From assembly GCF_000559085.1 (NCBI RefSeq), contig NZ_JALN02000001.1:2728001-2792000 (forward strand): a DNA stretch of 64,000 bases. The letters are read 5' to 3'. This DNA is from Mycolicibacterium aromaticivorans JS19b1 = JCM 16368 (GTDB lineage Bacteria > Actinomycetota > Actinomycetes > Mycobacteriales > Mycobacteriaceae). Position 1 is the stretch's first letter, and each line of letters begins with the position of its first letter. The notes beneath the pieces were generated by a model. The model was not told the DNA's origin, ran no database searches, and was given only the letters and a program-made list of their open reading frames with translations. The translations under genes were made by a program, and so were the position numbers. Shown piece after piece: positions 34,882 through 43,294 of this stretch.

Positions 34882-35601
34882 TCAGCTGTCGGCGCGGCGG
34901 TCCACGCCGAACAGGACCGCGGACACCAGCACGCACCCGGCGGCGACCGCGATGGTCAACGCCACCGACACCTGTACCAGCAGCGCCCCGGCGACCGCAC
35001 CGGCCAGCATCGTGGCGATCGAGGCCAACCGGCGGACGGGCTTGGCGCCCGGGCCTCCCGCAACACGACTGTCGGCAGCCAGTCCCGTCACCGTCAGCGT
35101 CAGCACCGTGGTGGTCAGGTCGGCGACCGCCATCCGCCGGGCCGTGCTGTTCTGCAGGCCGTACGCGAACGCCAGCGTCGCGACGATGACCGGGCGGCCC
35201 ACCGTCGAGATGCCGAAGACGCCGGCAGTCGCCGCGACGACACCGAGCAGCGCCGCCTGCACCAGCAGCACCGACATCGGCCACGTCGGCGACGCGGCCA
35301 CGCGGTGACCGACGGCGCCGCCCACCAGTGCGCCGAACATGAACGCGCCCAACGCGATCAGCGCCATCCACGCCGACAGCCCAGAGCTGGGGTTTGCCGC
35401 GAAACCGAGGAAAACGATGTTGCCCGTCATGTTGGCGACGAAGACGTGACCGAGCCCGAGGTAGGACACGGCGTCGATCACCCCGGTGCCCGCGGTGAGG
35501 CTCAACAGTGCCGCGATGGTGCGCCGCGACGTGGTGGGTGCGGCGAGCTTGCTCTGCATACGGTGCACAGCAGTCTGAGCGGTTCCCGAATTCCCGACCA
35601 T
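34882..35601 (-). CDS. DUF1275 (YoaK-like) membrane protein
   Basis: 239 aa if ATG 35601 (behind GCAAGG) is used; ATG 35559 would give 225 aa. Six or seven hydrophobic segments. The family block VIDAVSYLGLGHVFVANMTGNIVFLGF (quoted in part) sits at the first helix pair. Members are inner-membrane proteins without established transport substrate. The 30-bp gap to the divergent SDR at 35632 means both promoters overlap each other's leader. Confidence 0.8.
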   Translation of the reverse strand: MVGNSGTAQTAVHRMQSKLAAPTTSRRTIAALLSLTAGTGVIDAVSYLGLGHVFVANMTGNIVFLGFAANPSSGLSAWMALIALGAFMFGALVGGAVGHRVAASPTWPMSVLLVQAALLGVVAATAGVFGISTVGRPVIVATLAFAYGLQNSTARRMAVADLTTTVLTLTVTGLAADSRVAGGPGAKPVRRLASIATMLAGAVAGALLVQVSVALTIAVAAGCVLVSAVLFGVDRRADS

Positions 35602-35631
35602 CCAGGAACCTTGCGACCGTATGGTGAGCCG

Positions 35632-36456
35632 GTGACAAGTGATCGCCCCTTGGAGGGCAAAGTCGCGTACGTGACCGGCGGGGCCAGGGGACAGGGCCGC
35701 GCGCATTGTGTGCGGCTGGCCCAGGCCGGCGCCGACATCGTCACCATCGACGCCTGCGGGCCGGTGGGCAACCACATCGGGTACGAACCGTCGACCCCGG
35801 AGGATCTCGCCGACACCGTGCGCCTGGTGGAGGACGAAGGCGTCAAGATCAGCGCCGGGCGGGTCGATGTGCGCGACCACGACGGGCAGAAGCGGGTGAT
35901 CGCCTCTGCCATCGAGCAATTCGGCCGCCTCGACGTCGTCGTCGCCAATGCCGGAGTGATGAGCTGGGGCCGCGCCTGGGAGATCCCGCAGGAGCAGTGG
36001 CAGGAGATCATCGACGTCAACCTCACCGGGTTCTTCAACACCGTGCAGGCCTGCGTGCCGGCGATGATCGAGGCCGGCAACGGTGGTTCGATCATCGCGA
36101 TCAGCTCGTCGGCGGGAATCAAGGCCGTGCCGGGCGCCGGGCACTACTGCGCCAGCAAGTTCGGCGTTGTGGGACTGGCGAATTCGCTCGCACTCGAGGT
36201 GGGCGAGTACGGGATACGGGTGAACTCGGTGCACACCTACGGTGTCGACACGGCCCTGGGCAACGACCTGTCGATGTACTCGACGTTCGAGAAGCACCCG
36301 CACTACGTGTACAGCTTCTCGCCGGGCGCGCTGCCCACCGAGTCGCTGATCGCGCCGAATCAGGTCAGCGAAGTCGTGCTGTTCCTGGCCAGTGATGCGT
36401 CGGCACTGCTGACGGCCGCCCAGATTCCGGCCGACAAGGGCTACATGAAGGTGTAG
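35632..36456 (+). CDS. Mycofactocin-type short-chain dehydrogenase
   Basis: 274 aa, GTG start. The cofactor motif GGARGQGRAHCVRLAQAGAD plus DACGPVGNHIGYEPSTPEDL insertion after the second strand is the pattern of mycofactocin-coupled SDRs with non-exchangeable NAD. Catalytic ISSSAG and YCASKFG (about residues 153-165) are present. Substrates of relatives are secondary alcohols such as carveol or hydroxysteroids. The mycofactocin biosynthetic genes are not in this window. It ends in a convergent gap filled by the 30-bp repeats. Confidence 0.83.
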   Translation: MTSDRPLEGKVAYVTGGARGQGRAHCVRLAQAGADIVTIDACGPVGNHIGYEPSTPEDLADTVRLVEDEGVKISAGRVDVRDHDGQKRVIASAIEQFGRLDVVVANAGVMSWGRAWEIPQEQWQEIIDVNLTGFFNTVQACVPAMIEAGNGGSIIAISSSAGIKAVPGAGHYCASKFGVVGLANSLALEVGEYGIRVNSVHTYGVDTALGNDLSMYSTFEKHPHYVYSFSPGALPTESLIAPNQVSEVVLFLASDASALLTAAQIPADKGYMKV

Positions 36457-36460
36457 CCCG

Positions 36461-36520
36461 CCGAGCGTCACTCTGGTGTGACGTTCAGCGCTCAGCGTGA
36501 CGCTGGTGTGACGCTCGGCG
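36461..36520. repeat. Two tandem 30-bp imperfect hairpin repeats in a convergent gap
   Basis: Unit 1 is 36461-36490 and unit 2 is 36491-36520. Each begins like C[CT][GC]AGCGT and ends like GTGTGACG[CT]TC, with about 10-bp imperfect arms around a TCTGGT or GCTGGT loop. The outer ends CCGAGCGTCAC and GTGACGCTCGG are exact reverse complements, so the pair can also fold as one long stem. The block fills nearly the whole 66-bp gap between the SDR and FadD stops, and the same doubled unit occurs at 61431-61490. Confidence 0.75.
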
Positions 36521-36522
36521 AT

Positions 36523-38190
36523 CTAGGCTTGGGCGCCAAGGCTTTCCACGGCGAGCTCCTTGGCCCAGCGGTAATCGGCCTTGCCTGCGGGGGAGCGCAG
36601 CACTTTGTCGGTGCGGATGAACGCCTTCGGCAGCTTGTAGTGCGCGATGTGCTCGCGGCAGGCCTCGGCGAGCTGGGCATCGGTGGCGCTCTGCCCCTCG
36701 GCGAACTGCACGATGGCCACCACCTCGCTGCCCCAGCGTTCCGACGGCCGCCCGGCGACCACCACGTCGTACACCGCGGGATGGCTGGCGACCGCGCGCT
36801 CGACCTCCTCGGCGAAGATCTTCTCCCCACCGGAATTGATGGTGACCGAATCACGGCCCAGCAGTTCGATCTGACCGTCTTCCAGGAACCGGGCGCGGTC
36901 ACCGGGCACCGACCAGCGCACGCCGTCGATGGTGGGGAAGGTGCGCGCCGACTTCTCGGCGTCACCGAGGTAGCCCAGCGGAACGTAGGCCCGTCGCGCC
37001 AGCCAGCCCTCACCGTCACCGGGTGCGAGTACATGGGCGAAATCCGTTGAGATGATGGCGGTGTCGTGCTGTGGGGTGAAGGTGGCGGCCTTCTGCTCGA
37101 CGCCCTTGGCTGCCATCGTCGTCATCTGCATGCCGGTCTCCGACGCCCCGACGGCGTCGAGCACCATCAGGTTGGGCAATGCGGCCAGCAGCCGTTCGCG
37201 GACGGTCGGCGACAGCGGCGCGCCGCCGTTGGTGATGGTCACCAGCCCGGACAGGTCGTAGTTGCCGGTCTCGATCTCGTCGAGCAGCGGCCGGGCGATC
37301 GCATCGCCGACCACCGGAATGCTCAGCACGCGTTCGCGTTCGGCCAGTCGCATGACGGCGGGGGCGTTGAGACGGTCGACGTCGTCGGGCAGTACCATCC
37401 AGCCGCCGGTGCTGAACATGTTGAACGCCGCCCACTGCGCCGCTCCGTGCATCAGCGGCGGGATCATCAGCACCGAGCGGAACCCGGCGTTCGTCCGGGC
37501 CTGCTCGGCGAGTTCGGCGTACGTCGACAGCGACGTGTCCGATCCGAACGGCCGGCCACCCATCGCCGACATGAAGATGTCGTGCTGGCGCCACAACACG
37601 CCCTTGGGCATCCCGGTGGTTCCACCGGTGTAGAGGATGTAGAGATCGTCGCCGCTCGGGGTGGGCATGCCACCGGCCGGCTCGGGCGTGCTGACGATGG
37701 ATTCGTAATCGACTGCGCCGGGCAACAATTCGTTGCCGGAAGAGTCGGCGACCTGGATCAGGACCCGCAGCTCCGGGAGCCGGTCGCGGATCGCGGCCAC
37801 GCACGGCGCGAACTCGGCGCCGTAGACCAGGGCCTTGGCGCGCGAGTCGGTCAGCAGGTAGAGGAGCTCTTCCTCCACGTAGCGGTAGTTGACGTTGAAG
37901 GGCGCGACCCGGGCCCGGTAGCCGGCGACCATGGCTTCGAGGTACTGATTTCCGTTGCGCAGGTAGAGCCCGATGTGGTCCTGGCCGGATTCGTGCGGCG
38001 CCAGTTGGTCACGTTCGGTGTGGCAGCCCAGTCCCTGCGCGGTGAGATAGTGCGCGACGCCGTCGATGCGGGCGTCGAGTTGTGCGTAGGTCAGGCGTTG
38101 ACCCCGCCAGATGAGAGCCTCGTGATCCGGCAGCGTCTCGGCGACGGTGTGGAACACCGACGAAAGGTCGAAGCTGACGGCGCTGCTCAT
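36523..38190 (-). CDS. Acyl-CoA synthetase (FadD, FadD19-like), KstR-controlled
   Basis: 555 aa, ANL superfamily. AMP-binding motif YILYTGGTTGMPKGVLWRQ (about residues 180-198), then MIPPLMHGAAQWAAF, and the C-terminal hinge/Lys region GGEKIFAEEVERAVASHP. The first two blocks closely resemble FadD19/FadD17, which activate steroid side-chain acids in cholesterol degradation. A perfect KstR box lies 22-43 bp upstream of the ATG, strongly supporting sterol-linked expression. The exact substrate is inferred only. Confidence 0.88.
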   Translation of the reverse strand: MSSAVSFDLSSVFHTVAETLPDHEALIWRGQRLTYAQLDARIDGVAHYLTAQGLGCHTERDQLAPHESGQDHIGLYLRNGNQYLEAMVAGYRARVAPFNVNYRYVEEELLYLLTDSRAKALVYGAEFAPCVAAIRDRLPELRVLIQVADSSGNELLPGAVDYESIVSTPEPAGGMPTPSGDDLYILYTGGTTGMPKGVLWRQHDIFMSAMGGRPFGSDTSLSTYAELAEQARTNAGFRSVLMIPPLMHGAAQWAAFNMFSTGGWMVLPDDVDRLNAPAVMRLAERERVLSIPVVGDAIARPLLDEIETGNYDLSGLVTITNGGAPLSPTVRERLLAALPNLMVLDAVGASETGMQMTTMAAKGVEQKAATFTPQHDTAIISTDFAHVLAPGDGEGWLARRAYVPLGYLGDAEKSARTFPTIDGVRWSVPGDRARFLEDGQIELLGRDSVTINSGGEKIFAEEVERAVASHPAVYDVVVAGRPSERWGSEVVAIVQFAEGQSATDAQLAEACREHIAHYKLPKAFIRTDKVLRSPAGKADYRWAKELAVESLGAQA

Positions 38191-38211
38191 GGGCGGTCCT
38201 CCGGGTGGCCG

Positions 38212-38233
38212 AGACTAGAACGCGTTCTAGTCT
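38212..38233. promoter_or_regulatory. KstR-type operator (cholesterol regulon box)
   Basis: A 22-bp perfect palindrome with core CTAGAACGCGTTCTAG. The mycobacterial KstR consensus is TnnAACnnGTTnnA, often CTAGAACnnGTTCTAG, which this matches exactly. It lies 22-43 bp upstream of the FadD start. KstR represses sterol catabolic genes until 3-oxo-cholestenoyl-CoA-type inducers bind. Confidence 0.85.
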
Positions 38234-38261
38234 GCCACGGGCGCAGGCGTCGACCCGTGGC
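38234..38261. promoter_or_regulatory. Inverted repeat directly adjoining the KstR box
   Basis: GCCACGGG-N12-CCCGTGGC, perfect 8-bp arms, starting at the base next to the KstR palindrome. It could be a second regulator site for fadD or a hairpin in the divergent TetR leader. Confidence 0.35.
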
Positions 38262-38310
38262 GGAACATCACCCAGCGGGACCACCCCACGTCGACGGCGG
38301 CGGGGTGCGT

Positions 38311-38328
38311 CACCAGCCTTAAATGGTG
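38311..38328. promoter_or_regulatory. Candidate autoregulatory operator of the 38.4 kb TetR gene
   Basis: CACCA-N8-TGGTG with an AT-rich centre (CCTTAAA), 34-51 bp upstream of the GTG at 38362. Short arms, but position and layout fit a TetR operator. Confidence 0.35.
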
Positions 38329-38361
38329 GTGCCCCTCCACTTCGGCGAGTAGTCTGGCCTG

Positions 38362-39078
38362 GTGATTCCAGGCGCACATCGGGGTGCGGAGCGATCCAGG
38401 CCACTACGGGCCGACGCCGAACGCAATCGGGAGCGGATCGTCTCCGCTGCCGCCCGGCTGTTTGCCGAGCAGGGCCTGTCGGTTCCGCTGGAAGACGTGG
38501 CCCGCGCAGCAGAGGTGGGGGTGGCGACCCTCTACCGGCGTTTCCCAACCCGCACCGATCTGGCGATCGCGGCGTTCGAGCGGAACATGACCTCCTACGA
38601 GGACGCGGTCGACAAGGCGCTGGCCAACCCGTGCGCCTGGGACGGCTTTCAAGACCTTGTCTACGACGTCTGTGCGCTGCAGGCCTCCGACCCCGGACTG
38701 CGGGCGCTGCTCACCACCGCTTTCCCGGCCAGTTCCGTCATCGAGCAGCGCGCCGCCGAAGCCGTTGCGAAACTCGGGCAGGTGATCACCCGGGCGCAAC
38801 AGGACGGGACGCTGCGTCCGGACATCGGCGTCGGGGACATCGTGGTGATGCTGCTGGCCAACACCGGTGTCCTGGAAGCGACCCGCGAGCACGCACCGGA
38901 CGCGTGGCGCCGCTTCGCCGCACTGATGGTCGACTCGTTCCGGGTCGGGCCGCAGCAGGCGCTGCCGCCGCCGACCCCGGCTGAAGAGCTTCGCAGTTCG
39001 ATCGCCATGCTGACAGGCGACACCCTGCGCATCGAATCACTTCCCCCGACCGAACCACTGAGGAGCGACCTTGACTGA
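38362..39078 (+). CDS. TetR-family transcriptional regulator
   Basis: 238 aa class protein from GTG 38362. HTH: PLEDVARAAEVGVATLYRRFPTRTDLA (about residues 42-68), followed by a TetR_C domain of the SbtR-like kind (LRALLTTAFP, LVDSFR). The stop overlaps the TTG start of the LLM gene (39071), so they are coupled. It is divergent from the KstR-controlled fadD gene with 171 bp between starts. Confidence 0.85.
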   Translation: MIPGAHRGAERSRPLRADAERNRERIVSAAARLFAEQGLSVPLEDVARAAEVGVATLYRRFPTRTDLAIAAFERNMTSYEDAVDKALANPCAWDGFQDLVYDVCALQASDPGLRALLTTAFPASSVIEQRAAEAVAKLGQVITRAQQDGTLRPDIGVGDIVVMLLANTGVLEATREHAPDAWRRFAALMVDSFRVGPQQALPPPTPAEELRSSIAMLTGDTLRIESLPPTEPLRSDLD

Positions 39079-39979
39079 CCGCCCGACCATCGACTTTCCG
39101 GCCCGAATCGGCGTGTGGTGGGCGAGCGAGAGTTGGTCGATGCCCGCAGCTGTCGAAGTAGCGCAGGAGATCGAAGCGCTCGGCTTCGGGTCGCTGTTCA
39201 TCCCGGAAGTCGGCCTGAAGGACTGCATGGTGCAGTCTGCGGTGTTCCTGGCCGGAACGCAGCGCCTCGTGCTGGGCACCGGGATCGCCAACATCCACGC
39301 CCGGTTGGCGACGATCGCCGAGGGTGGCGGCCGCAGCCTGACCGCCGCTTACCCGGGCCGTTTCGTTCTCGGTCTCGGCGTCAGCCACGGTCCGTTGGTC
39401 GAGAACATGCTCGGCGGAACCTACGACAAGCCACTGGCCACCATGCGCAGCTACCTGGACCGAATGGCCGGTCTGCCGGAATTCGTGGAGCCGGGCTCCG
39501 GGCGTCCGACCCGTCTGCTGGCGGCCCTCGGCCCGAAGATGATCGAGCTGTCCGGCACGCACGCCGACGGTGCGCATCCCTACCTGGTGCTGCCGGAGCA
39601 GACCGCGACCACCCGGGAAATCCTCGGCCCGGACAAGTGGGTGGTGTCCGAGCAGGCCGTCGTCGTCGGGGAGAGCGCCGAGGAGCAGATGCGCCGGGCG
39701 CACCTGCATCTTGAGGTCTATTCGGGGCTGCCGAACTACCGCAACTCGTGGCTGCGGCAGGGCTTTGACGAGTCCGATCTGGTGCGCGGCGGTTCCGACC
39801 GTCTTGCCGAGCGCATCGTGGGGCAGGGTTCGGTCGAGCAGGCCGCCGCGTCGGTGACGGCGCACCTCGACGCCGGTGCCGACCATGTGGTGGTGCAGGT
39901 GCTCGGCGACGGCGACCCGAGCTGGGATCCACGCCCGGCATTGCGCGAGCTGGCGTCGGCGCTCGACCTCAAGGGCTGA
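39071..39979 (+). CDS. LLM-class F420-dependent oxidoreductase, MSMEG_4141-like
   Basis: 302 aa from TTG 39071, with AGGAG 5 bp upstream. Blocks ARIGVWWASESWSMPAAVE, GFGSLFIPEVG, GRFVLGLGVSHGPLVE and GADHVVVQVLG fit the TIGR03620-type family as I know it. Third LLM protein in the window and the second co-transcribed with a TetR gene. F420 dependence is a family inference. Confidence 0.83.
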   Translation: MTDRPTIDFPARIGVWWASESWSMPAAVEVAQEIEALGFGSLFIPEVGLKDCMVQSAVFLAGTQRLVLGTGIANIHARLATIAEGGGRSLTAAYPGRFVLGLGVSHGPLVENMLGGTYDKPLATMRSYLDRMAGLPEFVEPGSGRPTRLLAALGPKMIELSGTHADGAHPYLVLPEQTATTREILGPDKWVVSEQAVVVGESAEEQMRRAHLHLEVYSGLPNYRNSWLRQGFDESDLVRGGSDRLAERIVGQGSVEQAAASVTAHLDAGADHVVVQVLGDGDPSWDPRPALRELASALDLKG

Positions 39980-40001
39980 TCGCTGAAGGGCTAGGTCGAC
40001 T

Positions 40002-41243
40002 TCAGGGGTTGATCGTGTTCTCGCCGACCTGACGTCCCCACACGTACTCGGTGAGGATGGGCTGGCCGAGTTCGAAGTGGTTGTAGGGCGCGAGCGAGGC
40101 GCCGTAGTCGGCGACCAGGAACGGTGCCGGCCAGAAGTCGTGGGTGATGGGCTGCCAACAGCCGGGCGCTCCGCCGGGACCGCCCTTGGCGTTCACCCGC
40201 GGCAGGTTGTCGGGATACACGTAGGGATTGGGTGCGCCGGTCAGGCCGATGTGGAAGTCGATCGAGTAGCCGTTGCCGCCGGCACTGTCCTTCGCGTTGG
40301 ACGTCGCGTAATTGCGCACGGTGCACAGGATCTCGGGGCTGTAGGTATCGAACAGTTGGGCGGTCGGGATCAGGTCGGCCTGGCCGCGCACGAAGTACGG
40401 GCCGCCGCGTTCGAAGATGTCGGCGCCGGTGTTGCCGAATCCGGTGGACGCCAACAGCGCGGCGTCGAGATCCTTCTGCTGGGCGTTCAGTGTGCTGGCC
40501 GTGGTGACCGCATGGTCGAGGGAATCCCAGAACGCCGGGCTGGCCTTGATGTAGACATCGGCCAGGTTCGACAGCTGCCGGATGTCGGTGCGGATCTGCG
40601 GCATCTGCGGGTTGACGTCGTCGAGCACCGCGTTGCCGTTGACGATCGACTTACCGAACTTGGTGCCCAGGCCGTTGAGCGCCTCGGCGGCCGCGCTGAG
40701 CGTCATGTTCAGCTTGACCGGATCCACCTTCTCCGAGATCGAGATGAGCGTCTCGAACAAGGTGTTGAACTCGGTCGTCACGTGGGACACGTCGATCACG
40801 TCGCCGCTGGAGATTCGTTGCTTGGACGGGTCGGGCGGGCTGCGGAAGGACACGTACTTGTTGCCGAAGACGGTGCTGGCCTGGACCTCGGCGATGGCGT
40901 TGGCCGGGATGAGCGCGACGTATTTCGGGTTGACGTCCAGTGACAGCTTGGCCTTGGTGGTGCCGTCACGTTCGACGGCGTCGACGCCGGTGACGCGGCC
41001 GATCTCGACGCCGTTGTACGTCACTTTCGACCCCGGGTCCATCACCAGTCCGGCTCGCTGCGAGATGAGGGTCAACTGGGTCTTGGGTGTGAACTCGCCC
41101 CGGAACTGCATGTAGACCAGCACTACGATGATCGTGAGCAGGATCGCGGTCACCGCGAATGCGGTCTTCAGCGGGGGTGAGAACTGCCAGTGCCGGGCGC
41201 GGGACTCGAGCCACCCGGGCGCGGCGCCGTCGCGGTCAGCCAT
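40002..41243 (-). CDS. Orphan MceA-type (MlaD-domain) protein
   Basis: 413 aa from ATG 41243. One N-terminal membrane helix (residues about 30-52, AVTAILLTIIVVLVYMQF), the MCE/MlaD domain (AGLVMDPGSKVTYNGVEIGRV, then LIPANAIAEVQASTVFGNKYV), then the helical Mce region and the conserved MceA C-terminal part (GPYFVRGQADLIPTAQLFD, GGAPGCWQPI). Mce proteins carry lipids across the periplasm of mycobacteria. No yrbEA/B permease or mceB-F genes flank it. It ends 22 bp from the convergent LLM stop. Confidence 0.88.
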   Translation of the reverse strand: MADRDGAAPGWLESRARHWQFSPPLKTAFAVTAILLTIIVVLVYMQFRGEFTPKTQLTLISQRAGLVMDPGSKVTYNGVEIGRVTGVDAVERDGTTKAKLSLDVNPKYVALIPANAIAEVQASTVFGNKYVSFRSPPDPSKQRISSGDVIDVSHVTTEFNTLFETLISISEKVDPVKLNMTLSAAAEALNGLGTKFGKSIVNGNAVLDDVNPQMPQIRTDIRQLSNLADVYIKASPAFWDSLDHAVTTASTLNAQQKDLDAALLASTGFGNTGADIFERGGPYFVRGQADLIPTAQLFDTYSPEILCTVRNYATSNAKDSAGGNGYSIDFHIGLTGAPNPYVYPDNLPRVNAKGGPGGAPGCWQPITHDFWPAPFLVADYGASLAPYNHFELGQPILTEYVWGRQVGENTINP

Positions 41244-41419
41244 GTCCGCGCCTACCCATCTCGGGGTCCCCTCCACCGACTGCGGTTCACCCGCAGATCG
41301 CCATTCGTTGCCCTGTCACTATCCCACGCAGGCCGTTGACGTCGGGGTTTTCAGACCAATCGATATCGGTGATGAATTCCAGGTGCGGAGCCCCGCGTGA
41401 CGTGGCTCACACGGCAAAG

Positions 41420-42223
41420 TCAGGCGGTCTGATCGGCCTCGAGCACGAGCTGGGAAACGGGCTGCAGGACACCGTATTTCGGGTCTCGACCGTCACCGGA
41501 GGACCGGCCGCGGGCGTGCCGCCACAGCCACGGGATCAGCAGGCCGCGGGTCCACTGGCCTTGCGCGTACATCCGCTGCCAGAAGCGGTCTTGGATCTCC
41601 TCACCGCTGGGCTGCGCCCAATCATGGTTGCTGCCGGGCAGTTTCAGCGCTTCAGCGGCTGCTTCGGCAAACAGGATGTGGCCCCGGGTCGAGGCGTGCA
41701 TCCGGTCGTGGCTCCAGTTCGACGTCTCGTTCATCGATTCGGCGTTGTAGAGATCGACCAGACCGAACCCGTGCCGATCCGCGGCCTGACGGATCACCGC
41801 ATTGACCTCTCGGATGCGGGCCCCGATCAACCGGCCCACCGGCAGCATCTTCGCGACGTCCGGGAATGTCGTGGTCACCACCGTCGCACCGGACTCCGCC
41901 AGCTGTCGGTAAACGTTGTCGAGATCGCCCATCGCCCTGGTGAACGTACGGCCCGGGCGCGTGACGTCGTTCATCCCGATGCAGACGGTGACCAGATCGG
42001 GGTCCATCGACAGCGCTCGGGGGAGCTGATCTTCCAGCACGTCGATCACCCGCTTGCCGCGGATCGCGAGATTGGCGTACAGCAACCCGGGGTGGCAGCT
42101 GTCCAGGATGGCGGCTATCCGGTCGGCGAACCCGATCAGTCCATGGGTGTCGTCGCCGTCCCAGAGACCTTCGGTCTGACTGTCGCCGATCGCGACATAG
42201 CGAGAGAAGCCGATGTCGGACAT
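41420..42223 (-). CDS. SGNH/GDSL hydrolase
   Basis: 267 aa. Block I is VAIGDSQTEGLWDG (catalytic Ser about 15), block III GMNDVTRPG (about 85), and block V SHDRMHASTRGH with the Asp-x2-His dyad (about 185-190). No signal peptide. Predicted esterase/lipase of the cytoplasm. It is divergent from the TetR gene at 42293, and a GTAC-N6-GTAC site lies 19 bp upstream of its start, so it may be controlled together with the P450. Confidence 0.87.
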   Translation of the reverse strand: MSDIGFSRYVAIGDSQTEGLWDGDDTHGLIGFADRIAAILDSCHPGLLYANLAIRGKRVIDVLEDQLPRALSMDPDLVTVCIGMNDVTRPGRTFTRAMGDLDNVYRQLAESGATVVTTTFPDVAKMLPVGRLIGARIREVNAVIRQAADRHGFGLVDLYNAESMNETSNWSHDRMHASTRGHILFAEAAAEALKLPGSNHDWAQPSGEEIQDRFWQRMYAQGQWTRGLLIPWLWRHARGRSSGDGRDPKYGVLQPVSQLVLEADQTA

Positions 42224-42241
42224 GAACTTCGACTTTAGCGC

Positions 42242-42257
42242 CGTACACGGCAGTACG
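42242..42257. promoter_or_regulatory. GTAC-N6-GTAC operator, TetR/SGNH divergent promoter
   Basis: CGTAC-N6-GTACG in the 69-bp gap between the SGNH and TetR genes. The core and spacer are identical to the two sites at 43237 and 43259. A single extra GTAC lies at 42284-42287, next to the TetR start. Confidence 0.6.
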
Positions 42258-42292
42258 ATCGGCAGGCGAATGGAAGGTGGGGTGTACAGAAG

Positions 42293-42919
42293 GTGAAGTC
42301 GTCTGCGTCGGTCGAATGCGCGGCACCGCAGTCAGATCCCGCTCCGTCGACACCTCGCCAGCGACTGATCGACGCGCTGGCCGCCTCGATCACCGACGTC
42401 GGATATTCGGCGACCACCGTCGCCGATATCGTGCGCCGCGCGCGAACCTCACGACGGACCTTCTACGAGTACTTCACCGACCGGGAAGCGTGCTTGGTTG
42501 CGCTGCTCGCCGATACGAACCGCCGGGCTGTGGAGACCATCTCGGCGGCCGTCGACCCGGCAGCGCCCTGGGAAGCGCAGATCAGGCAGGCCGTTGAGGC
42601 CTGGGTCGCCAATGCCGAATCGCAACCGGCGGTGATGCTGAGTTGGATCCGTGACGTCCCGGCCCTCGGGATGGCCGCCAGGACGCTGCAGCGGGAAGTC
42701 ACCGAGTCGTTCATCGCGATGGTCCGGACGCTGTCCGACACCGAGGAACTGCGGGCCGCGGGCATCCCGATGGTGTCCCGTCAGCGGGCGATCATGCTGA
42801 TCGGCGGATTGCGGGAATTGACTGCGGTGACGGTCGAGAGCGGCGGCCGGATGAAGGACGTCACCGACGAGGCGGCCGCCGCGGCCATCGCCCTACTGGG
42901 CCCTCATCGCGGCGGTTGA
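42293..42919 (+). CDS. TetR-family regulator (Rv0135c-like)
   Basis: 208 aa, GTG start with AGAAGG overlapping closely. HTH: SATTVADIVRRARTSRRTFYEYFTDREACL (quoted in part; about residues 38-66). In M. tuberculosis a TetR gene (Rv0135c) neighbours cyp138 (Rv0136), as I recall; here a CYP138-like gene is 375 bp downstream. GTAC-N6-GTAC sites precede both this gene and the P450, making it the probable repressor of both. Confidence 0.85.
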   Translation: MKSSASVECAAPQSDPAPSTPRQRLIDALAASITDVGYSATTVADIVRRARTSRRTFYEYFTDREACLVALLADTNRRAVETISAAVDPAAPWEAQIRQAVEAWVANAESQPAVMLSWIRDVPALGMAARTLQREVTESFIAMVRTLSDTEELRAAGIPMVSRQRAIMLIGGLRELTAVTVESGGRMKDVTDEAAAAAIALLGPHRGG

Positions 42920-42925
42920 GCCGGG

Positions 42926-43150
42926 CTACTTCTTGAGCCAGGCGCGAACTTTGGCCAGGTCCCGCGTGTAGGCCTCATACATCTCGTTGTCGAAGAACGA
43001 CGCGCCGCTGATGACCTCATTGCCCTGCCAGATCACTCGGACCCGGTACCGGTCACGCAGGTAGACGTCGACCCGCCCGCTTTCGCGGCGCTGCCAGCCC
43101 TTGTCTTCGCCGGCCTCGGAAATGGCCAGCCGCTCGTCGGTGCCAGACAT
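42926..43150 (-). CDS. Conserved hypothetical 74-aa protein
   Basis: ATG 43150 is preceded by AGGAG at 8 bases, so it is translated. The protein is charged at the N-terminus and has the beta-rich block RVDVYLRDRYRVRVIWQGNEVISGA, then a helix ending in a Lys pair. No membrane segment. I recognise no family. It lies between TetR and the P450 on the opposite strand, so its promoter region overlaps the GTAC operators. Confidence 0.72.
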   Translation of the reverse strand: MSGTDERLAISEAGEDKGWQRRESGRVDVYLRDRYRVRVIWQGNEVISGASFFDNEMYEAYTRDLAKVRAWLKK

Positions 43151-43236
43151 CAGTGCTACTCCTCTTGGGCGGCGATACGCGCGCCCCGGGGATCAACAGT
43201 ACGGGGAGGACTTCGTCCCGCTGCCGTTGTGTCGTC

Positions 43237-43254
43237 CGGTACATCGGCGTACCG
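43237..43254. promoter_or_regulatory. GTAC-N6-GTAC operator, distal P450 site
   Basis: CGGTAC-N6-GTACCG, perfect 6-bp arms. First of two copies set 22 bp apart (two helical turns) upstream of the P450 start at 43295; also 87 bp upstream of the minus-strand 74-aa gene. Confidence 0.65.
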
Positions 43255-43258
43255 TGGC

Positions 43259-43276
43259 CGGTACAGTGACGTACCG
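43259..43276. promoter_or_regulatory. GTAC-N6-GTAC operator, proximal P450 site
   Basis: CGGTAC-N6-GTACCG, arms identical to the copy at 43237 with a different spacer sequence. It ends 4 bp before the GGAGG ribosome site of the P450 gene, so a bound repressor would block initiation of transcription. Confidence 0.65.
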
Positions 43277-43294
43277 AATCGGAGGATGGGAACC

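Noticed and set aside
36461..36520. CRISPR-like repeat array
   Set aside because: The 30-bp units are directly adjacent with no spacers, only two copies per site, and no cas genes are present.
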